A stretch of 64,000 nt of DNA from WLND01 sp040398845 (GTDB lineage Bacteria > Actinomycetota > Actinomycetes > S36-B12). This document shows positions 24,245-32,483 of this stretch, piece after piece. The stretch is from the NCBI GenBank assembly GCA_040398845.1, contig JBBATH010000001.1:124001-188000 (forward strand), read 5' to 3'. The notes under the pieces are model-generated. The model saw nothing but the letters and a program-made list of their open reading frames with translations. It had not been told where the DNA came from and searched no databases. Each line of letters opens with the position of its first letter. Within the stretch, counting starts at the first letter, position 1. The position numbers and the translations under genes were made by a program.

Positions 24245-26977
24245 CTAGCCTGAGCCCTCGGTATTGCCGGCGTCGGCTGCCGCCGGGTCGTGGAGTTGGT
24301 ACTGCTCGATTGCCCCGGCGAGACGGGCATGGTCGAACTCGCCGCGCTTCGCGAGCATCGTGAGCGACTGCACGGTGATTGACTCCGCGTCGACGAGGAA
24401 ATGACGCCGCAGGGCTCCGCGAGTGTCGGACATACCCCACCCATCGGTGCCGAGCGAGGTGAAATCCTCCGGGACCCACTCGCTGATCTGGTCCTGCACC
24501 GCACGCATCCAGTCGGAGACCGCGACCACCGGGCCGGGGCGGCCCTGGAGTCGCTGCGTGACGTAGGCGGTTCGCTGCTCGCCGTCAGGGTGGAGAAGGT
24601 TGTGACGATCGACGGCGAGGCCGTCGCGACGCAACTCATTCCACGAGGTCACCGACCACACATCGGACTGCACCCCCCAGTCGTCACGGAGGAGTTCTTG
24701 TGCGCGAAGGGCCCAGTTGACGCCAACCCCGCTTGCGAGCAGTTGTACTGCAGTTCCCTCGCCCGAACCCTCGCTGATGAGGTGCATTCCGCGCAGGATG
24801 CCTTCGACGTCGGCCCCGTCAGGCTCAGCCGGCTGAATGTATGGCTCGTTGTAGATCGTGAGGTAATAGAAGACGTTCTCCGGGTCCTCGCCGTACATGC
24901 GGCGCAGACCGTCTTTGACGATGTGCCCGAGTTCGTACCCGTAGGCCGGGTCGTAGGCGACCACGCCCGGGTTCGTGGAGGCGAGGAGGAGTGAGTGGCC
25001 GTCCTCGTGCTGCAGGCCCTCGCCATTGAGGGTGGTGCGGCCGGCTGTCGCACCGAGAACGAAACCTCGGGCCATCTGGTCCATCGCGGCCCAGAACCCG
25101 TCGCCGGTGCGCTGGAAGCCGAACATGGAGTAGAAGATGTAAACGGGAATCATCGGCTCGCCCTGCGTGGCGTAAGACGTGCCGACCGCAGTAAACGACG
25201 CCACCGAGCCTGCCTCGTTGATGCCCTCGTGCAGGATCTGCCCGGTGACCGACTCCTTATAGGAGAGCATGAGTTCACGGTCGACGGAGATGTATTGCTG
25301 ACCGTGCGGGGAGTAGATCATCGCGGTCGGGAAGAGCGAATCCATCCCGAACGTGCGAGCTTCGTCGGGGATGATCGGGACGAATCGGTGGCCGATGTTC
25401 GTGTCCTTCAGGAGGTCCTTGAACATTCGCACAAACGCCATAGTGGTCGCGATGGGCTGCTTCCCTGAGCCCCGGCGAACGGCTTCGTAGGCCGAATCAC
25501 CCGGCAGCTTCAGGGGGGTGTTGTTCACCCGACGCGACGGCACTGAACCGCCGAGCTTGCGCCTGGTCTCGAGCGCGTACTCAACGACCGGGTTACTCGC
25601 CCCGGGGTGGTAGTACGGCGGAAGATACGGGTCCATCGCGGAGTCCGGGATAGGAATATGAAGCCGATCGCGGAACTCCTTGAGGTCCTCGAGGGTGAGC
25701 TTCTTCATCTGGTGGGTGGAGTTTCGACCCTCGAAGTGCGATCCAAGGGTCCAGCCCTTGATGGTCTTCGCGAGGATGACCGTGGGTTGCCCCTTCACCT
25801 TGGACGCGGCCTCGTATGCGGCATACATCTTTCGATAGTCGTGACCGCCGCGCTGCAGGTTCCATACCTCGTCGTCAGTCCAGGTCTCGACCAGCCGGGC
25901 CGTTCGTGGGTCCCGTCCGAAGAAGTGCTCCCGGACAAATGCGCCATCCTCCGACTTGTAGGTCTGGAAGTCTCCATCGGGGGTGGAGTTCATGAGGTTG
26001 ACGAGCGCGCCGTCGCGGTCAGCAGCGAGGAGCTGATCCCAGCGGCGACCCCAGACCACCTTGATGACGTTCCAGCCGGCACCGCGAAACAGGCTCTCGA
26101 GTTCCTGGATGATCTTGCCGTTGCCGCGGACTGGGCCGTCGAGGCGCTGGAGGTTGCAGTTCACCACGAAGGTGAGGTTGTCGAGCTCTTCGCGTGCTGC
26201 GAGCGTGAGCGCGCCCACGGCATCGACTTCGTCGGTCTCGCCATCGCCGAGATAGGCGTACACGGTCTGCTCGGAGGTGTCCTTGATACCGCGGTTCTCC
26301 AGGTACTTGTTGAACCGGGCCTGATAGATCGCATTGAGTGGGCCGATGCCCATCGACACGGTGGGAAACTGCCAGAACCACGGCATGAGTCGGGGGTGCG
26401 GGTACGACGGAAGCCCGCCGCCAGGATGCGACACCTCCTGGCGAAAGCCGTCGAGCTGGGTCTCGGTGAGCCGGCCCTCGAGGAAGGCGCGGGCGTACAT
26501 GCCGGGGGAGGCGTGCCCCTGGGAGAACACCTGATCGCCGCCACCGGGGTGATCAGGTCCGCGGAAGAAGTGGTTGTAGCCCACTTCGTAGAGGGTCGCG
26601 GAGGACGCATAGCTGGAGATGTGACCGCCGACGGCCACGCCGGGCCGCTGTGCACGATGAACCATGATCGCGGCGTTCCAGCGGTTGATGCGGCGGATCT
26701 CGCGCTCGGTTGCCTCATCCCCGGGGAACCAGGGCTCGTTCTGAGGGGAGATGGTGTTGATGTAGTCGGTACTGCGCAGGCTCGGCACGCCGACGTTGCG
26801 CTCGGCGGCCCGCCGCAGCAGCGACAGCATGAGGTAGCGGGCGCGGTAGTTGCCTTGGGTGTCGACAAGGTTGTCGAATGACTCGACCCATTCGGCGGTC
26901 TCGTCGGGATCGACATCGACGTACTGGGTCGGCAGCCCGCCTGCAATGAGCGGGTCACGGTCACGTCCGGGGGCCAT
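24245..26977 (-). CDS. aceE: pyruvate dehydrogenase E1 component, homodimeric type
   Basis: The 910-residue protein is the single-chain E1 of the pyruvate dehydrogenase complex, which decarboxylates pyruvate with thiamine diphosphate and acetylates lipoyl-E2, feeding acetyl-CoA to the citrate cycle and fatty-acid synthesis. The ThDP/Mg motif is GDGETDEVDAVGAL...NCNLQRLDG. Other hallmarks are SPGMYARAFLEGRLTE, ILAKTIKGWTLGSHFEGRN, and EGLQHEDGHSLLLAST in the second domain. The ATG at 26975-26977 gives the normal length. E2 and E3 are not in the window. Its neighbour fasR and the fab operon downstream make functional sense as supply and use of acetyl-CoA. Confidence 0.97.
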   Translation of the reverse strand: MAPGRDRDPLIAGGLPTQYVDVDPDETAEWVESFDNLVDTQGNYRARYLMLSLLRRAAERNVGVPSLRSTDYINTISPQNEPWFPGDEATEREIRRINRWNAAIMVHRAQRPGVAVGGHISSYASSATLYEVGYNHFFRGPDHPGGGDQVFSQGHASPGMYARAFLEGRLTETQLDGFRQEVSHPGGGLPSYPHPRLMPWFWQFPTVSMGIGPLNAIYQARFNKYLENRGIKDTSEQTVYAYLGDGETDEVDAVGALTLAAREELDNLTFVVNCNLQRLDGPVRGNGKIIQELESLFRGAGWNVIKVVWGRRWDQLLAADRDGALVNLMNSTPDGDFQTYKSEDGAFVREHFFGRDPRTARLVETWTDDEVWNLQRGGHDYRKMYAAYEAASKVKGQPTVILAKTIKGWTLGSHFEGRNSTHQMKKLTLEDLKEFRDRLHIPIPDSAMDPYLPPYYHPGASNPVVEYALETRRKLGGSVPSRRVNNTPLKLPGDSAYEAVRRGSGKQPIATTMAFVRMFKDLLKDTNIGHRFVPIIPDEARTFGMDSLFPTAMIYSPHGQQYISVDRELMLSYKESVTGQILHEGINEAGSVASFTAVGTSYATQGEPMIPVYIFYSMFGFQRTGDGFWAAMDQMARGFVLGATAGRTTLNGEGLQHEDGHSLLLASTNPGVVAYDPAYGYELGHIVKDGLRRMYGEDPENVFYYLTIYNEPYIQPAEPDGADVEGILRGMHLISEGSGEGTAVQLLASGVGVNWALRAQELLRDDWGVQSDVWSVTSWNELRRDGLAVDRHNLLHPDGEQRTAYVTQRLQGRPGPVVAVSDWMRAVQDQISEWVPEDFTSLGTDGWGMSDTRGALRRHFLVDAESITVQSLTMLAKRGEFDHARLAGAIEQYQLHDPAAADAGNTEGSG

Positions 26978-27215
26978 TGGCTGAACCCTTCGGTAGGGCG
27001 GCCTCGGGATCGCCGATTGGCCGGTGCGCGGAAACTGGGTTGACCTCAGTCTTCCGCATGCCCCGTTGACGGTCGCAGAGCGGGGGGAGCCAAGCTACCC
27101 TTCGTCAGAAGATTCCTGAACTATTCGGCCATGAGGCTTGCGCCGAAGCCATTCCTCCGGTGGACTACGCACGTGGGTGCGAGATGGTCGCTCCCGATGA
27201 GGAATGGAGTCGGTG

Positions 27216-27641
27216 GTGACCGCCGCAGCGGACCAGGACGAGGCACGCTCGCGTGCGCAGCGTCTGGGGCTTGTAGAAGGCTTGACCGTGCAGGAGATTG
27301 GCTGGGACGAGGATGTCGATGATGTCCTGCGAACCGGCGTCGAGGTGGTGATCGGTGCCGAACTCGTGGACGAGGACTACGACGATGTCGTCGACGTTGT
27401 CCTTATTTGGTGGCGCGACGACGATGGCGACCTCGTCGACGGACTCGTTGATGCAATCGGCCCACTCGCAGACCACGGAGTGGTGTGGCTCATGACACCG
27501 AAGCCGGGTCGCGACGGTCACATAGAGGCCGAGGACATCACGGACGCAGCACCGACGGCCGGCCTGCAGCAGACGAGCACGATCAGTGCCGGCTCCAACT
27601 GGCAGGGCACCCGGCTCGTCGCACCACGCGCCAAGAGGTAG
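27216..27641 (+). CDS. DUF3052 family protein
   Basis: This 141-residue acidic protein belongs to DUF3052, common in Actinobacteria beside aceE and of unknown function. Recognisable stretches are LVEGLTVQEIGWDEDVDDVLR, ELVDEDYDDVVDVVLIWWRDDDGDL in parts, and VVWLMTPKPGRDGHIEAEDI followed by GLQQTSTISAGSNWQGTRLV. Three starts are close together: ATG 27204, GTG 27213 and GTG 27216. The last is preferred because GGAG ends 6 nt before it and family members begin at this point. It is divergent from aceE across about 240 bp that should contain both promoters. No membrane or signal sequence is present. Confidence 0.88.
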   Translation: MTAAADQDEARSRAQRLGLVEGLTVQEIGWDEDVDDVLRTGVEVVIGAELVDEDYDDVVDVVLIWWRDDDGDLVDGLVDAIGPLADHGVVWLMTPKPGRDGHIEAEDITDAAPTAGLQQTSTISAGSNWQGTRLVAPRAKR

Positions 27642-27747
27642 AGACCTGCGACTGCGGTTTCACGACGGAGTCACTCCAGACACGGCCAACGTAGACTTCC
27701 ACCGGTTCGCGCGGGCGAACTCGTCCCTAATTCCAAGGAGATCCCCC

Positions 27748-28206
27748 ATGTCAGTAGAGGTCGGCCAGGCCGCACCCGAGTTCACGTTGTCCAACCAGTT
27801 CGGCGAGAAGGTGTCGCTTGCCGACTTCCGCGGCGAGAAGAATGTCGTGCTCATGTTCTACCCGTTCGCGTTCACCGGCACCTGCACCGGCGAGCTGTGC
27901 GCGATCCGCGACCAGTACGTCGATTTCGTCAATGACGACACCGTTGTGCTGAGCGTCTCGTGCGACAGCCCGTACACCCTCAAGGTGTTTGCCGAGCAGG
28001 AGAGCCTCACCCATGCACTGCTCAGCGACTTCTGGCCGCACGGCGAAGCTTCGAAGGCCTATGGCGTGTTCCTCGACGACAAGGGCTTCTCGACGCGCGG
28101 CACCTTCATCATCGATAAGGAAGGCGTTGTTCGCTGGTCGGTCGTCAATGGTCCGGGCGAGGCGCGCGAGTCGGCTGACTACAAGGCCGCCCTCGCGGCG
28201 CTCTAA
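27748..28206 (+). CDS. ahpE: AhpE-type (1-Cys-like) peroxiredoxin
   Basis: The 152-residue protein closely follows mycobacterial AhpE: GQAAPEFTLSNQFGE, the peroxidatic Cys in PFAFTGTCTGEL (about residue 46), LLSDFWPHGEASKAYGVF and RGTFIIDKEGVVRW. It reduces hydrogen peroxide, organic peroxides or peroxynitrite in the cytoplasm. A second Cys lies five residues on (GELCAIRD), so an intramolecular disulfide is possible, unlike a strict 1-Cys enzyme. AAGGAG (27735-27740) precedes the ATG by 7 nt and settles the start. It shares its last four bases with the convergent S51 peptidase gene. Confidence 0.93.
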   Translation: MSVEVGQAAPEFTLSNQFGEKVSLADFRGEKNVVLMFYPFAFTGTCTGELCAIRDQYVDFVNDDTVVLSVSCDSPYTLKVFAEQESLTHALLSDFWPHGEASKAYGVFLDDKGFSTRGTFIIDKEGVVRWSVVNGPGEARESADYKAALAAL

Positions 28207-28943
28207 CCGATCGGTCCGATGGGAAGCCGGGTCTCGACGACGGCCCCGCCTGCTTGCTCGATCCGATACGCCGCCGGTCCCTCACTCGAGGGGCCGGCGG
28301 CGTTCGTATCGGCAATGACCGCAACCGGCTGGGTGCCCTCATAGAGAATCCCGACATGGTCGTCGGTCGCGTAGGAGAGGGGCAGCACTCCGTCGCCAAC
28401 GAGTTGGTGGAGGAGCGGACGTCGCTGGGCCTCAGAGTCGTAGTGGACGCCGTTGCCGTAGGGGAGTAGTCCGAGGCCGTTCGTGACGGCGACCAGATCG
28501 GTCCCGAACGAGTCGGTGGGCCCGCCGGTATGCCAGCAAATCGATCCGGCGCTGACGCCGCCAAGGACGGCGCCGCGCTCCCAGGCGTCGGTCATCGCGG
28601 GGTCGACGCCGTGAAGTCGCCACAAAGCGAGCAGGTTCGCGACGCTTCCACCTCCCACCCAGATGACATCGGCGCGGCCGAGAGCCTCCTCCGGTCTTCG
28701 GTTCGGCTGTGTGAAGAGGGCCAGGTGATCGACGTCGCAGCCGGTGTCGCTCAGCGCGGAGTACATCGACGAGAGGTACTGGCTGCTGTCACCGCTGGCG
28801 GTCAAGACAAGGCACACCCGTGGCCGCTCCTTGCCACTGAGGCGCAGTGCCTCAAGGAAGATCGCCCCGGGTCGCATGACCCCCCACAGGCCCGGGGTCG
28901 AGATGAATCCGCCGCTGCTGGCGATGATTCTGCGGGTTACCAT
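28203..28943 (-). CDS. peptidase S51 family protein (dipeptidase E/cyanophycinase-like)
   Basis: The 246-residue protein has the S51 pattern: a flavodoxin-like start (IIASSGGF), IWVGGGSVANLLALWR, and the nucleophile elbow GVSAGSICW with the catalytic Ser in the SAGS motif. His or Glu partners are likely in HYDSEAQRR and the DDHVGILYEG segment. Family members cleave aspartyl dipeptides or cyanophycin, but several actinobacterial ones have unknown targets. No signal peptide is visible. It is followed, 19 bp upstream on the same strand, by a TetR regulator gene, so the two form a probable operon with the regulator first. It ends in a 4-bp convergent overlap with ahpE. Confidence 0.82.
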   Translation of the reverse strand: MVTRRIIASSGGFISTPGLWGVMRPGAIFLEALRLSGKERPRVCLVLTASGDSSQYLSSMYSALSDTGCDVDHLALFTQPNRRPEEALGRADVIWVGGGSVANLLALWRLHGVDPAMTDAWERGAVLGGVSAGSICWHTGGPTDSFGTDLVAVTNGLGLLPYGNGVHYDSEAQRRPLLHQLVGDGVLPLSYATDDHVGILYEGTQPVAVIADTNAAGPSSEGPAAYRIEQAGGAVVETRLPIGPIG

Positions 28944-28962
28944 TTTCTGCCTCCGATCGTGG

Positions 28963-29562
28963 TTAGGGGCGCAGTCTCATCATGCGCTCAAGGGCTGCAA
29001 GGCATCGGGGGACCTCGTCGACCGCGAACATCCCTTCAAGGACGAGCGTGGCCATGCCGTGGACGGCTGCCCACATGACCTCCTCCGAGCCCTCCCGAAG
29101 CTCGGCCGGCAGGGCGCCGGTGGCAACGAGATCCTCGAAGAGTTCAACGATGAGCGGGTTCTTCTCGCGCTCCGGCGGGCGCGGGCAATGCCCGGAGAAT
29201 GCGATACGGAACAAGTTTGGGTGGTTGACCGCGAAGGTGATGTAGGCGAGTCCGGCGGCGCTCGCTCGCTCTTGGGCCGACGCGGCTTCCCCGCGCGGAT
29301 AGCGGGCCATTGCGGTCGTCATCGAAACGTTCAACTGCGCGACGCCCTCAAGGGCAACAGCGGCGATGAGCGCATCTTTGTCGGCGAAGTGATGGTAGGC
29401 CGCGCTCGGGCTGACGCCAACCTCGTGCGCAACGCTGCGCAGTGAAAGGTGCTCCATACCAACGGCCTCGACCTCGCAGATCGCCTGGAGGATGAGGGCA
29501 CCCCGCAGATCGCCGTGGTGATACGGGCGATCCTTCGTCGATGTGGACGTGGACCTTGGCAT
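28963..29562 (-). CDS. TetR-family transcriptional regulator
   Basis: The 199-residue protein has a TetR helix-turn-helix at the N-terminus (LSLRSVAHEVGVSPSAAYHHFADKDALI in two parts, about residues 39-66) and a C-terminal ligand domain of the WHG type (ITFAVNHPNLFRIAFSG, MWAAVHGMATLVLEG). The ATG at 29560-29562 follows a candidate operator that would let it repress itself and the S51 peptidase gene downstream. The ligand is unknown. Confidence 0.88.
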   Translation of the reverse strand: MPRSTSTSTKDRPYHHGDLRGALILQAICEVEAVGMEHLSLRSVAHEVGVSPSAAYHHFADKDALIAAVALEGVAQLNVSMTTAMARYPRGEAASAQERASAAGLAYITFAVNHPNLFRIAFSGHCPRPPEREKNPLIVELFEDLVATGALPAELREGSEEVMWAAVHGMATLVLEGMFAVDEVPRCLAALERMMRLRP

Positions 29563-29571
29563 GGGCTCAGT

Positions 29572-29589
29572 GTGTCAAACACCGTTAGG
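29572..29589. promoter_or_regulatory. candidate TetR operator upstream of the regulator start
   Basis: GTGT-CAA-ACAC (29572-29582) is a perfect short inverted repeat, overlapped by AAACACCGTTAG, which resembles TetR half-sites of the TAACGGTGTTA type. It sits 10 bp upstream of the TetR start codon. This is weak evidence from symmetry and location. Confidence 0.3.
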
Positions 29590-29645
29590 CACGCTCACGC
29601 CGTGGCAGTACCGGAGCTTTTGCCGCTTCCCCAGGTCGGGATTTG

Positions 29646-29719
29646 TGGGCCGTGAGGGACTTGAACCCCCGACAATCCGCGTGTAAGGCGGGCACTCTAG
29701 CCAACTGAGTTAACGGCCC
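29646..29719 (-). tRNA. tRNA-Val (anticodon UAC)
   Basis: Reading the minus strand from 29719, a 74-nt cloverleaf can be drawn. The acceptor stem GGGCCGT pairs with ACGGCCC; the D-arm contains CTCAGTTGGCTAGAG; the anticodon loop CTTACAC places TAC at positions 34-36; the T-arm is GGGGG-TTCAAGT-CCCTC; the discriminator base is A. The 3' CCA is not encoded. It decodes GUA (and GUG by wobble). Confidence 0.95.
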
Positions 29720-30033
29720 CGAGTGTGAAGGGTAGCGCGCGACTGGGCCGCTACTCCTCGCTGGGTGTGGCGGCTTCATTGGCGAGACCGCAGATGCTGG
29801 ATGGGATCCGCCGAGGCCGTTCAAGTGGACAGGCGGACGTCGGTGGATCTGGCTCAGGTGAGGCTTCATAGGCTTTGGAAGGCTGCTGAGCGGCATCTGA
29901 GTAGGGATTCGTGCCCGCTCGCGCCCTGCGCAGGGCGACCAGGATGAATGGCGCCGCGACGCACTGTTGGCGCCCTGTGACAGGATCGCTGGTCGGGTCG
30001 GGTCGTCGCTAGCGGGATGGGAGATTGCCAAGC
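29720..30033. other. intergenic region without recognised gene
   Basis: About 310 bp between tRNA-Val and the EamA transporter. Short frames on both strands (up to 60 codons on the plus strand) have no recognisable protein pattern. The end of the region holds the transporter's ribosome-binding site (GGGAG near 30019-30023). Promoters for the tRNA (minus strand) and the transporter must lie here, but I see no clear -35/-10 pair. Confidence 0.5.
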
Positions 30034-30870
30034 ATGGGTGTGCTCCTCGCCCTCCTCTCGAGCTTCACGTGGGGTGTCTCGGACTTCATGGGTGGCCTGG
30101 CCTCGCGCAAGGCTGGCCCGGTGCACGTCCTCAGCGTCTCGTACCCTGCCGGGGCCATCGTGCTCACGATCATCGCGATCCTTGTCATTCCGGGCCAACT
30201 CTCGACCGAGGTCCTCATCTGGGGGGCGAGCGCAGGTGCCGTGGGAGCCCTCGCGATCGGACTCCTCTACGCCGCGCTCTCACGCGGACCGATGGGGATC
30301 GTTTCGCCGGTCACTGCGGTCATGTCCGGTGCTGTTCCGGTGCTCGTTGGGGTATCGCGTGGGGAGTCACTCTCGGCACTCGCCGTCGCTGGGATCCTCG
30401 TCGCGGGCGTCGCTGTCGTCCTGGTGAGTAGAGAGACGGGTGAGCACGCACGAATTCGGGCATCGACGCTCGGGCTCGCACTGGGCAGCGGGGCCGCCAT
30501 CGGCGCCTACCTGTCGTTGATAGGCCTTGCCCCCGTCGACTCCGGGGTGTGGGCAGCGGTTATCGGGCGGTGGACCTCGACAGTCCTCCTCGTCGTGGTG
30601 CTCCTGTTCTTCGCACGGCCCTTCGTGCGCAGCGGGTTCCCCTCGCTCCTCGTGGTTGCGTCCGGTGTGATTGATGCCTGCGCGAACGGGGTGTTTCAAC
30701 TCGCCTCCCAGCGGGGCATGCTGTCGATCGTGGCGGTCGTGGGATCGCTCTACCCGGTGGCGACCGTCACCCTCGCCTGGGTGCTGCTCAAGGAACGACT
30801 CAATGCGGTTCAGCTGATCGGCGTGGCACTGGCGCTCAGCGCCGCAGCCACACTGTCGCTCACCTCCTGA
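30034..30870 (+). CDS. EamA/DMT-family membrane transporter
   Basis: The 278-residue protein has ten predicted membrane helices arranged as two five-helix EamA repeats. The first opens with LLSSFTWGVSDFMGG; the second ends with VGSLYPVATVTLAWVLLKERLNAVQLIGVAL, the most conserved EamA signature. Drug/metabolite transporters of this type export amino acids, metabolites or toxic compounds; the substrate is unknown. The ATG at 30034 (MGVLLALLSS) has GGGAG about 10 nt upstream; a TTG at 30025 is an alternative. It is followed by the Nif3-like gene on the same strand, 38 bp on. Confidence 0.85.
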   Translation: MGVLLALLSSFTWGVSDFMGGLASRKAGPVHVLSVSYPAGAIVLTIIAILVIPGQLSTEVLIWGASAGAVGALAIGLLYAALSRGPMGIVSPVTAVMSGAVPVLVGVSRGESLSALAVAGILVAGVAVVLVSRETGEHARIRASTLGLALGSGAAIGAYLSLIGLAPVDSGVWAAVIGRWTSTVLLVVVLLFFARPFVRSGFPSLLVVASGVIDACANGVFQLASQRGMLSIVAVVGSLYPVATVTLAWVLLKERLNAVQLIGVALALSAAATLSLTS

Positions 30871-30908
30871 GCCGCATGCAGCAGGCGGCGGCGCGTACCC
30901 TCGCGGGC

Positions 30909-31736
30909 ATGGCAGACCTGCGCGTTCGTGATCTCGTCGATGCCCTCGACACGGCATACCCGCCCCTCCTCGCCGCGGACTGGGATGCGGTCGGGCTCAC
31001 ATGCGGCGACCCTGATGACCCGGTCGAGCGGGTGCTGTTCGCGGTCGATCCAATGATGTCGGTGGTCGACGAGGCGATCGCGATCGGCGCCCAGCTCATC
31101 GTGACGCACCATCCGCTGTTCCTGCGCGGGGTGCACTCCGTCGCTGCAACCGATGCAAAAGGGCGTCTCGTCCATCGCCTTGTCTCCAATGGCATAGCAC
31201 TCTTTTCAGCCCACACGAACGCCGATCACGCGAATCCCGGAGTGTCCGATGCTCTTGCCGCGGCGCTCGGCCTGGTGGTGCTGCGGCCCTTGGCGCCGCA
31301 GCAGGATGAGGTGTCTGGAGTAGGCACCGGGCGACTGTGCGAACTCGCCGAGCCGGTCACCCTTGAGCAGTTTGCTGAGCAGGTGGCGGCATCGCTGCCC
31401 GCTACCCGCCATGGTGTGCGAGTAGCGGGCGACCCCCATCGGATGATCCGCACGATCGCGGTATGCGGGGGAGCGGGGGATGCCTTCCTGAGCGAGGCGG
31501 CCGGCGCCGATGCCTACGTCACATCTGATCTCCGCCACCATCGTGCCCAGGACCACCTCGCCGACAGTGCCTGCGCCCTCATCGATGTCGCCCACTGGGC
31601 GAGTGAGTGGCCATGGTTGGAGCAGGCTGCGACGGCATTGCGTTCCGGCGCTGCCGTGCGCGGGGGTACCGTAGTGACGAAGGTTTCAACGCACCCCACC
31701 GATCCGTGGACCGCCCACCTAGGGAGCACCAGCTGA
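30909..31736 (+). CDS. Nif3-like dinuclear metal center protein
   Basis: The 275-residue protein belongs to the Nif3/YbgI family of hexameric proteins with a two-metal site. Metal ligands are visible in IVTHHPLFLRG (HH pair), AHTNADHANPG (H-x-D-x-H region) and the C-terminal DLRHHRAQDH and DVAHWASEW. The biochemical role is uncertain; GTP cyclohydrolase-like or hydrolase functions have been proposed. The ATG at 30909 begins the conserved LRVRDLVDALDTAYP; an upstream ATG at 30876 is possible. In actinobacteria the gene is commonly followed by a zinc-ribbon protein and an RNase HI gene, exactly as here. The next gene overlaps its stop codon. Confidence 0.92.
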   Translation: MADLRVRDLVDALDTAYPPLLAADWDAVGLTCGDPDDPVERVLFAVDPMMSVVDEAIAIGAQLIVTHHPLFLRGVHSVAATDAKGRLVHRLVSNGIALFSAHTNADHANPGVSDALAAALGLVVLRPLAPQQDEVSGVGTGRLCELAEPVTLEQFAEQVAASLPATRHGVRVAGDPHRMIRTIAVCGGAGDAFLSEAAGADAYVTSDLRHHRAQDHLADSACALIDVAHWASEWPWLEQAATALRSGAAVRGGTVVTKVSTHPTDPWTAHLGSTS

Positions 31737-32476
31737 ACGCCGAAGCCACCGCCCAGCAGCGCCTGCTCGACCTCCAGGCGAAGGACACCCGTCTGGCCCA
31801 GATTGCGCACCGGGTCAAGACCCTGCCCGAGGCGGTGGAACTCGCTGAGATCGAGACCCGCTTCGCGCGTGCACGCGATGAGGGGGTTGCTGCGGAGGTC
31901 ATCGCAGATGACCTCATCCGCGACCAGGCACGCGCCGAGACCGACGTGGAGCAGGTGCGTGAGCGTGCGAAGCACGACCGCCAGCTCATGGACTCGGGCG
32001 CAGTGAATGACTCCAAGCAGCTCACGAACCTCCAGCACGAGCTCGATTCCCTTGCTCGCCGTCAAGCCGAACTCGAGGAGGTCGAGCTTGAGATCATGGA
32101 GCGGGTCGAGGGCGCGTCCGCAGCGGTGCGCCAGCTCCATGCCCAGCGCGACAGCCTCGCCACCGAACGCGATGCCAAGGCTGATTCTGTAGCGGCCCTC
32201 ATCGCCGACCTCGACGACGAGCGCTCGATCGTGACAGCGGAGCGAGCGGTGATTGCTGCTGAGATTCCGGAGGATCTCCTCGCCCTATACGAGCGCATTC
32301 GCGCCGATCAGGCGGGGGTCGGTGCCGCGCACCTGCAACGCGGGCGCTGCGGTGGCTGCCGGCTCGAATTGCCCCCGAGCGAGATTGAGCAGTTGCGCAA
32401 TGCGCCTGCGAACGAAGTTATCCGATGCGAGGAGTGCCGTCGCATCCTCGTCCGTACCGCTGAATCCGGCCTGTAG
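31733..32476 (+). CDS. C4-type zinc-ribbon coiled-coil protein, likely CTG start
   Basis: The 247-residue protein has a long coiled coil (about residues 15-180, rich in Glu, Arg, Ala and Leu) ending in a zinc ribbon: CGGC near residue 204 and CEEC near 233. This family is conserved between Nif3 and RNase HI genes; its function is unknown. The start is unusual. AGGGAG at 31721-31726 lies 6 nt before a CTG at 31733, which overlaps the Nif3 stop as CTGA, and the resulting N-terminus (MNAEATAQQRLLDLQ after initiation) matches how family members begin. No ATG exists nearby; the only other option is a GTG at 31706 inside the Nif3 gene. Confidence 0.88.
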   Translation: MNAEATAQQRLLDLQAKDTRLAQIAHRVKTLPEAVELAEIETRFARARDEGVAAEVIADDLIRDQARAETDVEQVRERAKHDRQLMDSGAVNDSKQLTNLQHELDSLARRQAELEEVELEIMERVEGASAAVRQLHAQRDSLATERDAKADSVAALIADLDDERSIVTAERAVIAAEIPEDLLALYERIRADQAGVGAAHLQRGRCGGCRLELPPSEIEQLRNAPANEVIRCEECRRILVRTAESGL

Positions 32477-32483
32477 GCCTCCG

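Noticed and set aside
25607..26881. 424-codon plus-strand open frame opposite aceE
   Set aside because: Fully antisense to aceE with no recognisable domain.
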